Below, one piece after another: positions 17,480-28,908 of a stretch of 64,000 bases of DNA. Each line of letters opens with the position of its first letter. The stretch's first letter is position 1. The notes under the pieces are model-generated. The model ran no database searches. It was not told where the DNA came from and was given only the letters and a program-made list of their open reading frames with translations. This stretch comes from Micrasema longulum (taxonomy: Eukaryota; Arthropoda; Insecta; Trichoptera; Brachycentridae), in the NCBI GenBank assembly GCA_022494885.1, contig JAGVSM010003529.1, positions 1 through 64,000 on the forward strand, given 5' to 3'. Position numbers and translations under genes: made by a program.

Positions 17480-18867
17480 ATGGAAAATTATGATATAGCA
17501 ATTATTGGGGGTGGCCCTGGTGGTTACGTCGCAGCAATTAGGGCTGCACAACTAAATAAAAAAGTTGTGTTGATTGAGAAAGAGCATTTAGGAGGGGTTT
17601 GTTTAAATTGGGGCTGCATACCGACAAAAGCACTGCTTAAATCAGCTGAATTATTTCAGAAAATTAAGCATGCTCAAGATTATGGTATTATAGTCAATGA
17701 ACCAAGCTTTGACTTAAAAAAAATAGTACAGCGTTCTAGAGATATATCGACGCAGTTAACATCTGGCATTAAGTCCTTACTAAAGAAAAATAAGGTTACG
17801 GTCATTGATGGTACTGCTGTACTTGGAACTAGCAAAGTGGTAAATATTGATAGTAACGGTCAAAAAATTTCGATTAAAGCAACAAATATAATAATTGCCA
17901 CAGGGGCAAGGTCTAGAATCTTAGATGGATTCAAACCAGACGGTAAGCAAATTATTACCTCTAAGGAAGCTATGATTATGGATAAATTACCAAAATCTAT
18001 GGTTATAGTTGGCTCAGGAGCGATTGGTATAGAGTTTGCCTCATTTTATAACTCTTTAGGAACAAACGTCACCATAATTGAAGTACAAAATAGGATTTTA
18101 CAGGCTGAAGATGAAGAAATTTCTTTAATGGCACGAAAAACTTTTGAAAGAAAGGGTATAAAAATTCATACTAATAGCAGATTGTTAAATCATAGCCAAA
18201 CACAAGATCATGTTATGATTGAAGTTGAGATAGAAGGAAAGAATCACAAAATACAAGCTGAAACTTTACTGATGGCAGTTGGTATAGTTGCCAACACGGA
18301 AAACCTTAATCTAGAAAAAACTAATATCAAAATAGAGAAAGGTCATATTGTTACCAATCAGTTTATGCAAACTGATGAACAAGGAATTTATGCAATAGGC
18401 GATGTCACATCTCTCCCGTGGCTTGCACACAAGGCAAGTCACGAAGGGATTATTGCTGTGGAAACTATTGCCGGACTCAAAACTCATCCTATAGAAAAAC
18501 ATAATATTCCAGGCTGTACTTATCCTCACCGCAAATTGCTAGTGTAGGACTTACTGAAGAACAAGCAAAAAAAGCTGGTTACCAAGTGAAAATTGGCAAA
18601 TTCCCATCTATCGCTAATGGTAAAGCTTTAGTTGATGGCTATACTGAAGGGATGATTAAAACGATATTTGATACAAAAACTGGAGAATTGTTAGGAGCTC
18701 ATTTGATAGGCGAAGAGGTTACTGAACTAATTCAAGGTTATGTAATTGCTAGAACTATGGAAGGTACAGAGCTTGATTTAATCAATACTATTTTCCCTCA
18801 CCCTACTTTATCTGAAATGATGGGTGAGTCAGTATTGCAGGCTTACGGTAGATCCATTCATATTTAA
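17480..18867 (+). pseudogene. lpdA: Dihydrolipoamide dehydrogenase (E3), single-base frameshift
   Basis: FAD-binding GGGPGGYVAAIRAAQ (residues 10-24), redox-active disulfide GGVCLNWGCIPTK, NAD-binding GSGAIGIEFASFY and the second FAD motif GIYAIGDVT are all present in 17480..18547. At about 18527 the frame is lost in CTTATCCTCACCGCAAATTGC. One missing base would restore Y-P-x-PQIASVGLTEEQA and join the dimerisation domain, which continues to 18867 and holds the catalytic His of the H..PT..E motif (FPHPTLSEMMGE). E3 serves the pyruvate and 2-oxoglutarate dehydrogenase complexes. Rickettsiae often have two lpd genes, so loss of one is tolerable. A sequencing error is an alternative. Confidence 0.88.
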
Positions 18868-18935
18868 GGAAAATTTTTTAAAATATACTTAGTGGTAAGG
18901 ATAGATTGTGTTATAAAGTATAGCTAACATTACTT

Positions 18936-19029
18936 CGTCATTGCGAGGAGCTACTTTAGAGCGACGAAGCAATCCAAATTTATCGATTTCCTGAATTGCT
19001 TCGTCGGCTTACGCCTCCTCGCAATGACG
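18936..19029. repeat. Short palindromic repeat (CGTCATTGCGAG family)
   Basis: CGTCATTGCGAGGAGCTACTT..CTCCTCGCAATGACG with inner arms GCGACGAAGCAATCC..AATTGCTTCGTCGGC, between lpdA and the ATP synthase genes. Confidence 0.93.
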
Positions 19030-19060
19030 TGTAATATTATTTAGATATAGAGTACAAGCA

Positions 19061-19258
19061 ATGAGTAAGATGAATGCTGAGGATTATGAAACTTTTCCAC
19101 GAAAGCGGCGAATAAATATCGTTATGCGGCATGGTGTGTCATTTGGTTCGGCACTGGCTATGGCTATTTCTTTTAATATCAACCATTCTGTGTTATGGGC
19201 AATCTTACATGGTTTGTTTTCATGGCTTTATGTGGTTTATTATTGCTTAGCTTATTAG
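19061..19258 (+). CDS. Small membrane protein upstream of atpH
   Basis: The protein has 65 residues. A charged N-terminus (MSKMNAEDYETFPRKRRIN) is followed by two hydrophobic helices (VSFGSALAMAISFNIN and SVLWAILHGLFSWLYVVYYCLAY). It lies 23 bases before atpH on the same strand, so it is probably co-transcribed. I do not recognise a characterised family. Its place and topology would suit a small accessory of the membrane or ATP synthase, but this is inference. Confidence 0.6.
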   Translation: MSKMNAEDYETFPRKRRINIVMRHGVSFGSALAMAISFNINHSVLWAILHGLFSWLYVVYYCLAY

Positions 19259-19281
19259 AGTTTTATGGATGTAACAGTATA

Positions 19282-19830
19282 ATGATCAATAATAAATTAG
19301 TACAAAATTATACTTCTGCGTTATTTAATAATGCACTAGCTAATGCTTTGGAAGATAAAATATTTGAGCAGGTTACGATTATCGATCAATTTATCAACGA
19401 TAATCCACAAATCAAGGCTGTTATATTTTCTCCTGTAGTAAAGGATATTGATAAATGTAAAATAATTGAATTAATTACCAAAAACTTTAATGTTGAATCT
19501 ATAGTTAAGCGGTTTTTGTTAATATTGCTAAAGCATTCACGTATGCCTATTTTATCAAGCATAGTGGTATTATACCAACAACTACTTAATAGAAACAAAA
19601 ATATTAAGATGGTAACAATAACTTCTGCTAAAATTCTGCATAGTAAAGAAAAACAATGGTTAACTAAATATTTAGAAGATGATTTTCAGCAGAAAGTTGC
19701 GATAAAATTTAGTCAGAATCAGTCAATTATTGGTGGTATTATTATACAATATGATAGCGTGGTTAGGGATTACTCTATTGCTGGAATGTTAAAAAAAATA
19801 ATAAAAACCTTAAAAACTACAAAGATTTAG
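19282..19830 (+). CDS. atpH: ATP synthase F1 subunit delta
   Basis: The protein has 182 residues when started at ATG 19282 (MINNKLVQNYTSALFNNAL), the usual N-terminus of the delta/OSCP family; a longer frame from 19195 only overlaps the upstream gene. Family features: an N-terminal six-helix domain, then the C-terminal GGIIIQYDSVVRDYSIAGML motif. Delta links the F1 head to the peripheral stalk of the F1Fo ATP synthase. It is the first gene of the F1 cluster atpHAGDC, the usual alphaproteobacterial order with the Fo genes elsewhere. Confidence 0.93.
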   Translation: MINNKLVQNYTSALFNNALANALEDKIFEQVTIIDQFINDNPQIKAVIFSPVVKDIDKCKIIELITKNFNVESIVKRFLLILLKHSRMPILSSIVVLYQQLLNRNKNIKMVTITSAKILHSKEKQWLTKYLEDDFQQKVAIKFSQNQSIIGGIIIQYDSVVRDYSIAGMLKKIIKTLKTTKI

Positions 19831-19847
19831 GTTATATAGATAGTTAG

Positions 19848-19890
19848 AAATGGATTGCCACGACCACTATATGGTCTTGCTAATAGCGGG
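19848..19890. repeat. Half palindromic repeat between atpH and atpA
   Basis: ATGGATTGCCACGACCACTATATGG.. is the right half of a CGTCATTGCGAG element, decayed at its end. It is followed by TAATCAGATTAGTTATAG, the same flank seen next to the element at 1007..1096. Confidence 0.65.
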
Positions 19891-19950
19891 GAATACTAAT
19901 CAGATTAGTTATAGATAATATTTTAAATAAGATTTATGAGGTAAATAATT

Positions 19951-21510
19951 ATGGGTTCCACCCAAAAATTAAAGGCTGTTGAACTTGCTGAAGTACTAAA
20001 AAAAGAAATTGCTAATATTGAACAATTTAGCGATTTACGAGAAGTAGGACAAGTTATAACAGTTGGGGATGGCATAGCTAGAGTATATGGCATCGATAAT
20101 GTCGAGGCTGGCGAGGTAGTTGAATTTGCTTCAGGAGTGAAAGGGCTTGCTCTTAACCTTGAAACAGACTCGGTAAGTATCATATTGATTGGCAATGACC
20201 GAGAAGTAAAACAAGGTGACTCGGTAAAAAGGACTGGCAAGACTATACAAGTACCAGTGGGTAAATCACTGCTTGGTAGAGTCGTTGATGGTATGGCGAG
20301 TCCTATTGATGGTAAAGGTGAGATTATAACCGATAGCTATAGAAATATCGAGGAAAATGCTCCGGGAATCATTGCTAGAAAAAGCGTTACAGAGCCGGTA
20401 CAAACAGGCATTAAAGTGATCGACTCTCTAATTCCTATTGGTCGGGGGCAGAGGGAGTTAATTATTGGTGACAGGCAAGTAGGAAAAACCGCTATTGCTA
20501 TCGATACGATTATTAACCAAAGACAAGCTCATCTTGACAATGATGAAAAAAATAAGATTTATTGCATTTACGTAGCTATTGGTCAAAAAAAATCGACTAT
20601 CGCCCAGGTAGTAAAAAAATTGGAAGATTCAGGGGCTATGGAATATACGGTAGTTGTAGCCGCTACCGCCTCTGATCCCGTTGCGTTACAATATGTGGCA
20701 CCTTACACTGGTTGTAGTATTGGCGAGTATTTCCGTGATAATGGCATGCATGCATTAGTTATTTACGATGATTTAAGTAAACATGCTGTTGCCTATAGAC
20801 AAATATCTCTATTGCTCAGAAGACCACCAGGGCGTGAAGCATATCCGGGAGATATATTTTATCTACATTCTAGGTTACTGGAACGAGCAGCAAATATGTC
20901 GGATAAAGATGGTGGTGGTTCTCTTACGGCTTTGCCCATTATTGAGACCCAGGCAGGTGATGTTTCTGCATATATTCCAACCAATGTTATATCAATTACT
21001 GATGGACAGATTTTTTTAGAGAATGAACTATTTTATAAAGGTATCAGACCGGCGGTAAATATTGGTATATCAGTTAGCAGGGTAGGATCAGCCGCCCAAG
21101 TAAAATCTATGAAACAAGTAGCAGGAAGCGTCAAACTTGAATTAGCCCAATTTAGGGAATTAGCCGCTTTTGCTCAGTTTAGTTCAGATTTAGACAGCTC
21201 AACTAAACAGCTTATCTCACATGGTACAAGGTTAAGCGAGATATTGAAGCAGGATCAATATGCCCCCTTCCCTATTGAAGAGCAAGTGGTTAGTCTTTAT
21301 GCTGGGGTAAAAAATTACCTTGATACTATTCCTGTTGAATTAGTAAAAGAATTTGAGCTTAAATTACTCCAAGAAATAAAACTTAAAGAAAACGATATTT
21401 TATTATCCATTAAAAATCAGGGACAAATCATTAAAGAAACGGAAGAAAAGTTAAAATTTTTCTTAGAAAAATTTGTACATAACTTTCTTACTGACAATAA
21501 AGTTGGGTAG
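19951..21510 (+). CDS. atpA: ATP synthase F1 subunit alpha
   Basis: The protein has 519 residues, of full family length. The N-terminal beta-barrel ([18 protein letters not shown]) is followed by the non-catalytic Walker [15 protein letters not shown] (residues about 169-182), Walker [11 protein letters not shown], and the signature [17 protein letters not shown]. It forms the alpha3beta3 head of the F1Fo enzyme on the inner membrane. The start has GAGGT 9 bases upstream. The gene lies two bases from atpG, so the two are translated together. Confidence 0.97.
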   Translation: MGSTQKLKAVELAEVLKKEIANIEQFSDLREVGQVITVGDGIARVYGIDNVEAGEVVEFASGVKGLALNLETDSVSIILIGNDREVKQGDSVKRTGKTIQVPVGKSLLGRVVDGMASPIDGKGEIITDSYRNIEENAPGIIARKSVTEPVQTGIKVIDSLIPIGRGQRELIIGDRQVGKTAIAIDTIINQRQAHLDNDEKNKIYCIYVAIGQKKSTIAQVVKKLEDSGAMEYTVVVAATASDPVALQYVAPYTGCSIGEYFRDNGMHALVIYDDLSKHAVAYRQISLLLRRPPGREAYPGDIFYLHSRLLERAANMSDKDGGGSLTALPIIETQAGDVSAYIPTNVISITDGQIFLENELFYKGIRPAVNIGISVSRVGSAAQVKSMKQVAGSVKLELAQFRELAAFAQFSSDLDSSTKQLISHGTRLSEILKQDQYAPFPIEEQVVSLYAGVKNYLDTIPVELVKEFELKLLQEIKLKENDILLSIKNQGQIIKETEEKLKFFLEKFVHNFLTDNKVG

Positions 21511-21512
21511 CT

Positions 21513-22394
21513 ATGTCAGGTTTAAAGCAATTAAGATCTCGTATAAAAAGCGTTAAATCAACGCAAAAAATTACTAAGGCTATGCAAATAGTCTCGGCTA
21601 CCAAATTTACCAAAGCCAAAAACCAAGTTAAGGACTCAGAAGATTATATTGAGGCTCTACGGGATATAATGGCTAATGTAGCATCTAGAAATAATTTACA
21701 GGATATGGCTGAAGAAGGAAAAAAATTCTTCTCAGAAGGAACATGTTCAAGTGATTTGAATAGACCGCACTTACTGATAGTAATTACCTCGGAACGCGGT
21801 TTGTGTGGATCTTTTAACTTTTCAGTATCCAAGCAAGTGAAATTTGATATTGCAAATTTGGAAAATGCTGGTAAACAAGTAAGACTGATGATTATTGGTA
21901 AAAAGGGTTATGATCTATTAAAATTGCAATATTCCCATTATATTGACAATTATTTTGATTTTCCCAAATATCATAATAATAATTTGGCATTTCAGGTTAA
22001 AAATAAACTAATGGAGATGGTAGGCAGTTCTAAAATTAGCAATTGTCAAATATATTTTAATAAATGTAAAAATGCTATGACACAGATTGCAACTAAACAG
22101 CAAATATTACCAATTGAAAAACAAATATCTTCAAATGAGCAATATTCAAGCTATGAATATGAAGGTGAAGGGCTTATTTTGAATATGATTAATCTTTACG
22201 TAACGGCACAAATTAATTATGCTTTACTACAAAGTAGGGTTAGTGAAGAAGGGGCTAGAATGACAGCAATGGATAATGCAACAAAAAATGCGAATGAGCT
22301 TATTAATAAGTTAACATTAACTTTGAATAGGTCTAGACAAGATATAATTACTCGGGATTTAATTGAAATTATTGCAGGAGCAGAAGCTATATAA
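21513..22394 (+). CDS. atpG: ATP synthase F1 subunit gamma
   Basis: The protein has 293 residues. The N-terminal LKQLRSRIKSVKSTQKITKAMQIVSATK and the C-terminal SRVSEEGARMTAMDNATKNANELI are the two long helices that form the rotor shaft; ITSERGLCGSFN is the conserved central strand. It starts 2 bases after atpA. About 230 bases carrying two palindromic repeats separate it from atpD, unusual for a tightly packed F1 operon. Confidence 0.96.
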   Translation: MSGLKQLRSRIKSVKSTQKITKAMQIVSATKFTKAKNQVKDSEDYIEALRDIMANVASRNNLQDMAEEGKKFFSEGTCSSDLNRPHLLIVITSERGLCGSFNFSVSKQVKFDIANLENAGKQVRLMIIGKKGYDLLKLQYSHYIDNYFDFPKYHNNNLAFQVKNKLMEMVGSSKISNCQIYFNKCKNAMTQIATKQQILPIEKQISSNEQYSSYEYEGEGLILNMINLYVTAQINYALLQSRVSEEGARMTAMDNATKNANELINKLTLTLNRSRQDIITRDLIEIIAGAEAI

Positions 22395-22415
22395 ATTAAT
22401 TAGGTTAGTGGACTA

Positions 22416-22468
22416 GTCATTGCGAGCGAATGGATTGCTTCGTCGGCTTATGCCTCCTCGCAATGACG
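22416..22468. repeat. Shortened palindromic repeat in the atpG-atpD gap
   Basis: GTCATTGCGAGCGAATGGATTGCTTCGTC..CCTCCTCGCAATGACG lacks most of the left arm (53 bp instead of about 93). It is probably a deletion derivative of the family. Confidence 0.85.
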
Positions 22469-22482
22469 GTTTTAGCTTCCAG

Positions 22483-22577
22483 CGTCATTGCGAAACTACG
22501 TAGTAGTTGAAGCAATCTAGGAAAATGATTAGAAATGGATTTCTTTGTTGTTACTAAAGTAGCTTCTCGTAATGACG
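22483..22577. repeat. Short palindromic repeat in the atpG-atpD gap
   Basis: CGTCATTGCGAAACTACGTAGTAG..GTAGCTTCTCGTAATGACG. Together with the preceding repeat it forms a possible strong hairpin in the atp mRNA that could slow or end transcription between atpG and atpD. Confidence 0.88.
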
Positions 22578-22623
22578 ATTAGGGTCTGATTTACTATAGA
22601 TAGACAAATATAATGTAAGGTAA

Positions 22624-24059
<1,436 letters not shown>

Positions 24060-24060
<1 letters not shown>

Positions 24061-24458
24061 TGAATAAAACAATTAGGGTTAAAATTGTAACACCAATAAA
24101 TGTGCTGTTTGATAAGCAAGCCCAAGAAGTAATAATGCCAGGAGAGTTAGGAGAATTTGGGGTTTTACCTGGTCATGAATTATTGATTGCCAGTTTGAAA
24201 GCTGGATTGACAAAAATAACAGTAGATAATTCTGTATTCAAATATTTTGTCTGTTCAGGATTAGCTGAGGTTAAGGATAGCAAGGTAAATATAATAACTG
24301 AATTTGCTGTTGATGCTAGCAATTTGCAACCAAATAAAATAGTTGAAAAAATAGAATTTTTAAAAAAAGAAATAAACCAAGAAAATGACGATACAAAAAA
24401 TGACATTATTAAGTTGGATATAGCTAGATATGAATCTTTGCTAACTTATCTTGAGTAA
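24060..24458 (+). CDS. atpC: ATP synthase F1 subunit epsilon
   Basis: The protein has 132 residues. The N-terminal beta-sandwich has MPGELGEFGVLPGHELLIASLKAG (family signature) and YFVCSGLAEVKDSKVNIITEFA. The C-terminal helices are shorter and Lys/Asp-rich. It overlaps atpD by one base (TAATG), indicating translational coupling. It connects the rotor to the c-ring and can inhibit hydrolysis. Confidence 0.94.
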
Positions 24459-24486
24459 CTATGTCATTATATAGCTAACATTACTA

Positions 24487-24579
24487 CGTCATTGCGAGAC
24501 TACGTAGTAGTCGAAGTAATCCAAAGAAATGATTAGAGATGGATTGCTTCGTCGTGTTTACACACTCCTCGCAATGACG
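24487..24579. repeat. Short palindromic repeat (CGTCATTGCGAG family)
   Basis: CGTCATTGCGAGACTACGTAG..ACTCCTCGCAATGACG, after the ATP synthase cluster. Confidence 0.92.
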
Positions 24580-24641
24580 TAGTTTGCTAATTAACACAAC
24601 TACTTTTACTACAGTAAAAGACAAACATTAGGAGATATATT

Positions 24642-25049
24642 ATGTTTACAGAAAATGCCTATGCAGATGACGATACAATAGCAATCAAAGAAACTGTAGA
24701 AGTAGTTCCAGCAGCACCTGAATCATCTATGCAGTCAGTATTAACAAGCATGGTGCCGATGGTATTAATTTTCGTTGTATTTTATTTTTTCCTAATTAGA
24801 CCGCAAGAAAAACGTCGTAAGGAGAAAGAAAGTGTGGTGAGTAGCGTAAAAAAGGGTGAAGAGGTAGTAACTAATAGCGGAATCTTTGGCACAGTCAGCA
24901 AGATTAACGATGCTGACAACACAATAGACCTTGAAATATCTGAAAATATCCGAATCAAAGTTTTAAAATCTGCAATACTCGATATTACAAGTCGTCATAA
25001 AAAAGAAGCTATAGCTGTTAATAAAAGTAAAAAAGACAAAGGAAAATAA
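24642..25049 (+). CDS. yajC: Preprotein translocase subunit YajC
   Basis: The protein has 135 residues. A short N-terminal region is followed by one membrane helix (TSMVPMVLIFVVFYFFLIRPQEKRRKE, residues about 36-62) with the RPQ.K motif that identifies YajC, then a small cytoplasmic domain (VKKGEEVVTNSGIFGTVSKI). YajC joins SecDF in the Sec holo-translocon. It lies two bases before secD. The start has TTAGGAGA 6 bases upstream. Confidence 0.95.
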   Translation: MFTENAYADDDTIAIKETVEVVPAAPESSMQSVLTSMVPMVLIFVVFYFFLIRPQEKRRKEKESVVSSVKKGEEVVTNSGIFGTVSKINDADNTIDLEISENIRIKVLKSAILDITSRHKKEAIAVNKSKKDKGK

Positions 25050-25051
25050 CT

Positions 25052-26605
25052 GTGCATAATATTGCTAAATGGAAAATATTCTTGTCTATTTTATTTACAA
25101 TAGGAGCCTTTATTTGTGCTTTACCTAATTTTACAACTATAGATTCAAAAATATTACCCAATTATAGGGTAAACCTTGGTCTTGATTTAAGAGGTGGTGC
25201 TCATCTATTGCTAGATGTCGATTTTGACGCCTATTTAAATGATGTAATGGAAGGTTTGGCTGACCATTTACGGAAATATTTACGGGAAGATAAGATAGGC
25301 TATAAAAATCTTATTGCCAAGAATCGTACGGTGCAATTTGAATTAAGAAACCTAGAAGATTACAAAACAGTGAAAAATATCTTAGATAAAATCGATCGAG
25401 AAATTACTATAGAACAAGATAATTCTAATATTAAGCTTAGCTATAGTGACTCTAAACTTGACGAATTAAGGCATAAGGTAATTGCCCAATCGATCGAAAT
25501 AATTAGAATGAGAGTGGATAGTACAGGTACCAAAGAGCCTAACATACAGAGGCAAGGCGATAAACATATATTGCTCCAGGTACCAGGTGAGGAAAACCCA
25601 CAACAACTCAAAAATATTCTTGGTAAAACTGCAAAATTAACCTTCCATTTAGTTGACGAAAATGCCAACATACAAGAAGCAATAAATGGGCGTTTACCCT
25701 CTGGTTTAATCCTAGTTAAAGGAGAGAATTCAGATAAAAAAGAATATTATGTAGTTATTAAGAAAAAAGTTATTGTCAGTGGTGAGCAGCTAATAACTGC
25801 TCAAGCTTCTTTTAACCAAAATACTCAACCAGCCGTTGCTTTTTCCTTTAATAATCTTGGTAGCAAATTATTTGCGGAAATAACCAAAAATAATTCTGGT
25901 AAAAGGCTTGCTATCGTGCTTGATAATAAATTATTAAGTGCTCCAGTAATTAATGAACCAATTCTTGGAGGAAGCGGTATAATTTCAGGTAATTTTACTG
26001 TTGAATCAGCCAATGAATTAGCCTTATTACTTAGAGCTGGTTCGTTACCAGCTCCTTTAAAAATAATAGAGGAACGAACCATAGGACCAAATCTTGGAGC
26101 AGACTCAATAGAGGCAGGTAAGAAAGCAGGGATGATTGGTTTTGCCAGTGTGGTGATATTTATGATTTGGTCGTACGGAATTCTTGGAATTTTTGCCAAT
26201 ATCGCATTAAGTCTAGCCTTACTCTATATTCTAGCTTTATTGTCACTTTTCCAAGCAACATTAACTCTACCGGGAATTGCTGGTATAATATTAACGATTG
26301 GCATGGCGGTTGATGCCAATGTACTCATTTATGAGAGAATAAGGGAAGAGCTTAAAAAGGGTGCATCTAACCTTTATGCTATAAGGACAGGGTTTGAATC
26401 AGCTTTTGCGACAATCCTTGACTCAAACGTGACAACCTTGATAGCGGCTTTTTTACTTTTTATATTTGGTGTTGGTGCTATAAAAGGCTTTGCGGTAACA
26501 CTGACTATTGGTATAATATCATCGATGTTTTCTGCAATTATTATTACTAAATTGTTAATTGATATTTGGATTAAATACCAAAATCCAAAAAATCTGGGAT
26601 TGTAG
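25052..26605 (+). CDS. secD: Protein translocase subunit SecD
   Basis: The protein has 517 residues with a GTG start at 25052, two bases after yajC. The D1 motif NYRVNLGLDLRGGAHLLLDVD follows the first membrane helix. The large periplasmic P1 domain contains IIRMRVDSTGTKEPNIQRQG and the head repeat. Five more membrane helices follow, with the motif AGIILTIGMAVDANVLIYERIREEL. SecD uses the proton gradient to pull exported proteins across the inner membrane. No secF lies downstream, so it must be elsewhere, as in many Rickettsiales. Confidence 0.95.
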   Translation: MHNIAKWKIFLSILFTIGAFICALPNFTTIDSKILPNYRVNLGLDLRGGAHLLLDVDFDAYLNDVMEGLADHLRKYLREDKIGYKNLIAKNRTVQFELRNLEDYKTVKNILDKIDREITIEQDNSNIKLSYSDSKLDELRHKVIAQSIEIIRMRVDSTGTKEPNIQRQGDKHILLQVPGEENPQQLKNILGKTAKLTFHLVDENANIQEAINGRLPSGLILVKGENSDKKEYYVVIKKKVIVSGEQLITAQASFNQNTQPAVAFSFNNLGSKLFAEITKNNSGKRLAIVLDNKLLSAPVINEPILGGSGIISGNFTVESANELALLLRAGSLPAPLKIIEERTIGPNLGADSIEAGKKAGMIGFASVVIFMIWSYGILGIFANIALSLALLYILALLSLFQATLTLPGIAGIILTIGMAVDANVLIYERIREELKKGASNLYAIRTGFESAFATILDSNVTTLIAAFLLFIFGVGAIKGFAVTLTIGIISSMFSAIIITKLLIDIWIKYQNPKNLGL

Positions 26606-26673
26606 TAATAATCGTCCATGGGAACTAACTAGAAGGCTGCCTGCGATAACTAATTAAACTACAGGATTACAAT

Positions 26674-28206
26674 ATGTCTAAAGCTAAACTCTTACAAAAA
26701 ATGATGCTACCTATTATAGTAACAGGAATGTTTACTGGGGTAACATATGAAGGTTATAAACGCTCATCAGAACTTTCTAAATTTGAGATAGCTGCTAAGG
26801 GATTAGGTTTCACTTCCCCAACTCAGCAAGACAGTTTGTTAAAGATTCTTCATCTAGCCGGATATTTACAACCAGAAAAATTATGGCATGATCTAGCATG
26901 TTTTGATAAAACTGGTAATTCAGAAAAAATATTTGCTTCAATTTCTAGAAGTTTAATTAAATCTCGAGCTACTCAAGATGCTCCTGATCAATTCGATGCT
27001 AAATTATTGCGTAAAAATTTATTTAAAGCTACTAATGAATTGAGTGTACGAGATGTTGAAGATTGGTTACTATATGTTGCTCAGAATGCATTTAATCGTA
27101 AAGTTGGTCAGGAACGTAATGAATTAACCAATGAAAATTGGATGATTAAATATGCCTCTCAATATATTGATGCTGCCAAACAATTAGGACTTATTGATGA
27201 AATATCACCCCAACATCAGGAATATGCTGAAAGATGGATTGCTGGAGCCTCTAGAATTGGCTTATTGGCACGGATAATTTACTATAATAAAATAATAGAA
27301 CAAATTAAAGTTAATGAACCAGTAGCAGTATTAGCCGGGGAAAGACTATTATGGGCTAATATTGATGGCATTAACCCAGAGACATATGACAAATTACTAA
27401 AAATATGGAAAGATAAGGGGGATATCAATAAATTAGATGCTCCTTTATTAGTTGGAGAAGATCTAGCTCGTACAGAGGAAGGGAAGGCATATCTTAAATT
27501 ACTTGCTCAAAATCATAATATTGCCTTAAATCTAATACAGCCCTTCATTCAATATACCACAAAAGAAGAATGTCCCAAAGGACTCTTTCCTGGAAGAGTT
27601 TACCCTAATTATACAACTACAGACGAAAAAAAACTCACAGAAAGTTTGATGAGTGAGGATTTATTAACTGATTTCCTTGATACGGATCATAAAAGTTCTG
27701 CTAAAGTAATAAACACCAAGGTAGGTAAGAATAACGAAAGACCTAATACCGCTACTACTGCTTGTGATGCTGCAGTGATTCTTGTTAATAAGATATCGAA
27801 TGGGGAGTTTGGTAAGCAAAAAGATTATGTTATTTTATTTATCAGCAATAACCCTTACATTCAACGCCAAACAATTGCTACTCAAAGAGAAGTTGATAAA
27901 ATATTACAAGAATATGGATTAGATAAAAAAGGTTATCATGTTAAAGTCGAAGGAGTAGGTTTTAGTTCCAAACAGGATGTCTCAACTATTCATTCTGAAC
28001 TGGCGTGCTTGATAGCAGAGCTATGGAAAAATCATAATCTACTAGTTTCTAATGAAGCGGGGCATTCTATCGAGCAATTATTGTTTCAAACTCGTAAAGA
28101 CCTTGCAATAATACCGCCAATGCCAGAAATCAAAGAAGAGAATGTAGGGATAATTGGTCAAATGGTTTTATGGACTCAGGATGTATGGGATCATTTATCG
28201 CACTAA
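26674..28206 (+). CDS. Conserved-looking protein of unknown function, 510 residues
   Basis: I do not recognise the family. One hydrophobic segment at residues 9-24 (MMLPIIVTGMFTGVTYEGY) could be a signal anchor. The rest is soluble and mixed alpha/beta. Residues about 365-465 contain a possible nucleotide- or sugar-isomerase-like fold (AVILVNKISN.., DYVILFISNNPYIQRQTIATQREVD). That region has the rhythm of the DUF218/ElyC family (predicted strand, NNPYIxRQ, VEGVGF..), but this is only a resemblance. It starts 68 bases after secD on the same strand and converges on the glycosylase pseudogene with a 12-base overlap. Codon use looks like its neighbours. Confidence 0.6.
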   Translation: MSKAKLLQKMMLPIIVTGMFTGVTYEGYKRSSELSKFEIAAKGLGFTSPTQQDSLLKILHLAGYLQPEKLWHDLACFDKTGNSEKIFASISRSLIKSRATQDAPDQFDAKLLRKNLFKATNELSVRDVEDWLLYVAQNAFNRKVGQERNELTNENWMIKYASQYIDAAKQLGLIDEISPQHQEYAERWIAGASRIGLLARIIYYNKIIEQIKVNEPVAVLAGERLLWANIDGINPETYDKLLKIWKDKGDINKLDAPLLVGEDLARTEEGKAYLKLLAQNHNIALNLIQPFIQYTTKEECPKGLFPGRVYPNYTTTDEKKLTESLMSEDLLTDFLDTDHKSSAKVINTKVGKNNERPNTATTACDAAVILVNKISNGEFGKQKDYVILFISNNPYIQRQTIATQREVDKILQEYGLDKKGYHVKVEGVGFSSKQDVSTIHSELACLIAELWKNHNLLVSNEAGHSIEQLLFQTRKDLAIIPPMPEIKEENVGIIGQMVLWTQDVWDHLSH

Positions 28207-28699
28207 ATAACGCCAAAGTTTGTCGGTACCTTTGCTAATGCCAATTCTAGGGGTAGTAATAAATTGAGGAGTATCACCTACGTCAATAACACAAAAGGAT
28301 TGATTGCTAGTCATATCCTGACCATTTTGGGTTTTATTAATTCCAAGGGTACGACATAATTTACCAGGTCCATCAAGTAAAACTGCTGAAGGTTTGTATT
28401 GATATACTCCTCTAATTAATACAGCAGCTGGAAATCCTGGTTTTTCTGTCACTATATTTAAACAATAATACATACATAAATTAAATATACATAGGCATTC
28501 CTGCAGAACCATACATAAGCTTTGTACGAGGCGTTATACCCCTGGCTGCATGGCAAGCCGGATCATCTTCTCCAACATAAGCTTCTGTTTCAATAATTCG
28601 TGCCTCTATATTACCAAAACACAGAACCTTGCCAAGTAGTTCCTGTGATACAATAAGCGTATCTCTTTCGTAAAATGTTTTTGGAACTATTGTAGACAT
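28195..28699 (-). pseudogene. DNA-3-methyladenine glycosylase (AAG/Mpg family), broken
   Basis: The N-terminal part (28699 to 28481) reads [18 protein letters not shown], then [19 protein letters not shown] (with the catalytic Glu) and [11 protein letters not shown], ending at a TAA. The C-terminal part in another frame reads CLNIVTEKPGFPAAVLIRG and LLDGPGKLCRTLGI to 28195. The family expects PMYIYFMYGMYYCLNIV here. A TAT-to-TAA change plus loss of about five bases near 28475..28485 explains both the stop and the frame change. Two independent lesions argue against sequencing error. The enzyme would remove alkylated purines in base-excision repair. Confidence 0.88.
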
Positions 28700-28718
28700 A
28701 TGTGAATGCTCTTATATA

Positions 28719-28885
28719 TTAGACTTCCTGCATAAGTCAAACAAAATTTTAATTGTTTAGATTTTGAGTATTTTTAAGCGAAAATTAATAAGATTTTTGC
28801 CGGAATAGTTAGTTCTATTTCAAAAAAATCTTATAATTTGCAGCTAAAAAGAGTCGAAATCTAGTAATTTAAATTTTGTTCACAG
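28719..28885. repeat. AT-rich MITE-like palindrome joined to a half palindromic element
   Basis: From about 28740 to 28885 it is the reverse complement of the 151-bp element at 38249..38399 (end TTTTGTTCACAG). Its other end is replaced by TAGACTTCCTGCATAAGTCA, the terminal arm of the 147-bp element at 34282..34428. Two repeat families are therefore fused here. Confidence 0.85.
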
Positions 28886-28908
28886 AACCTAGGTAAGTCT
28901 ATTTTGTC

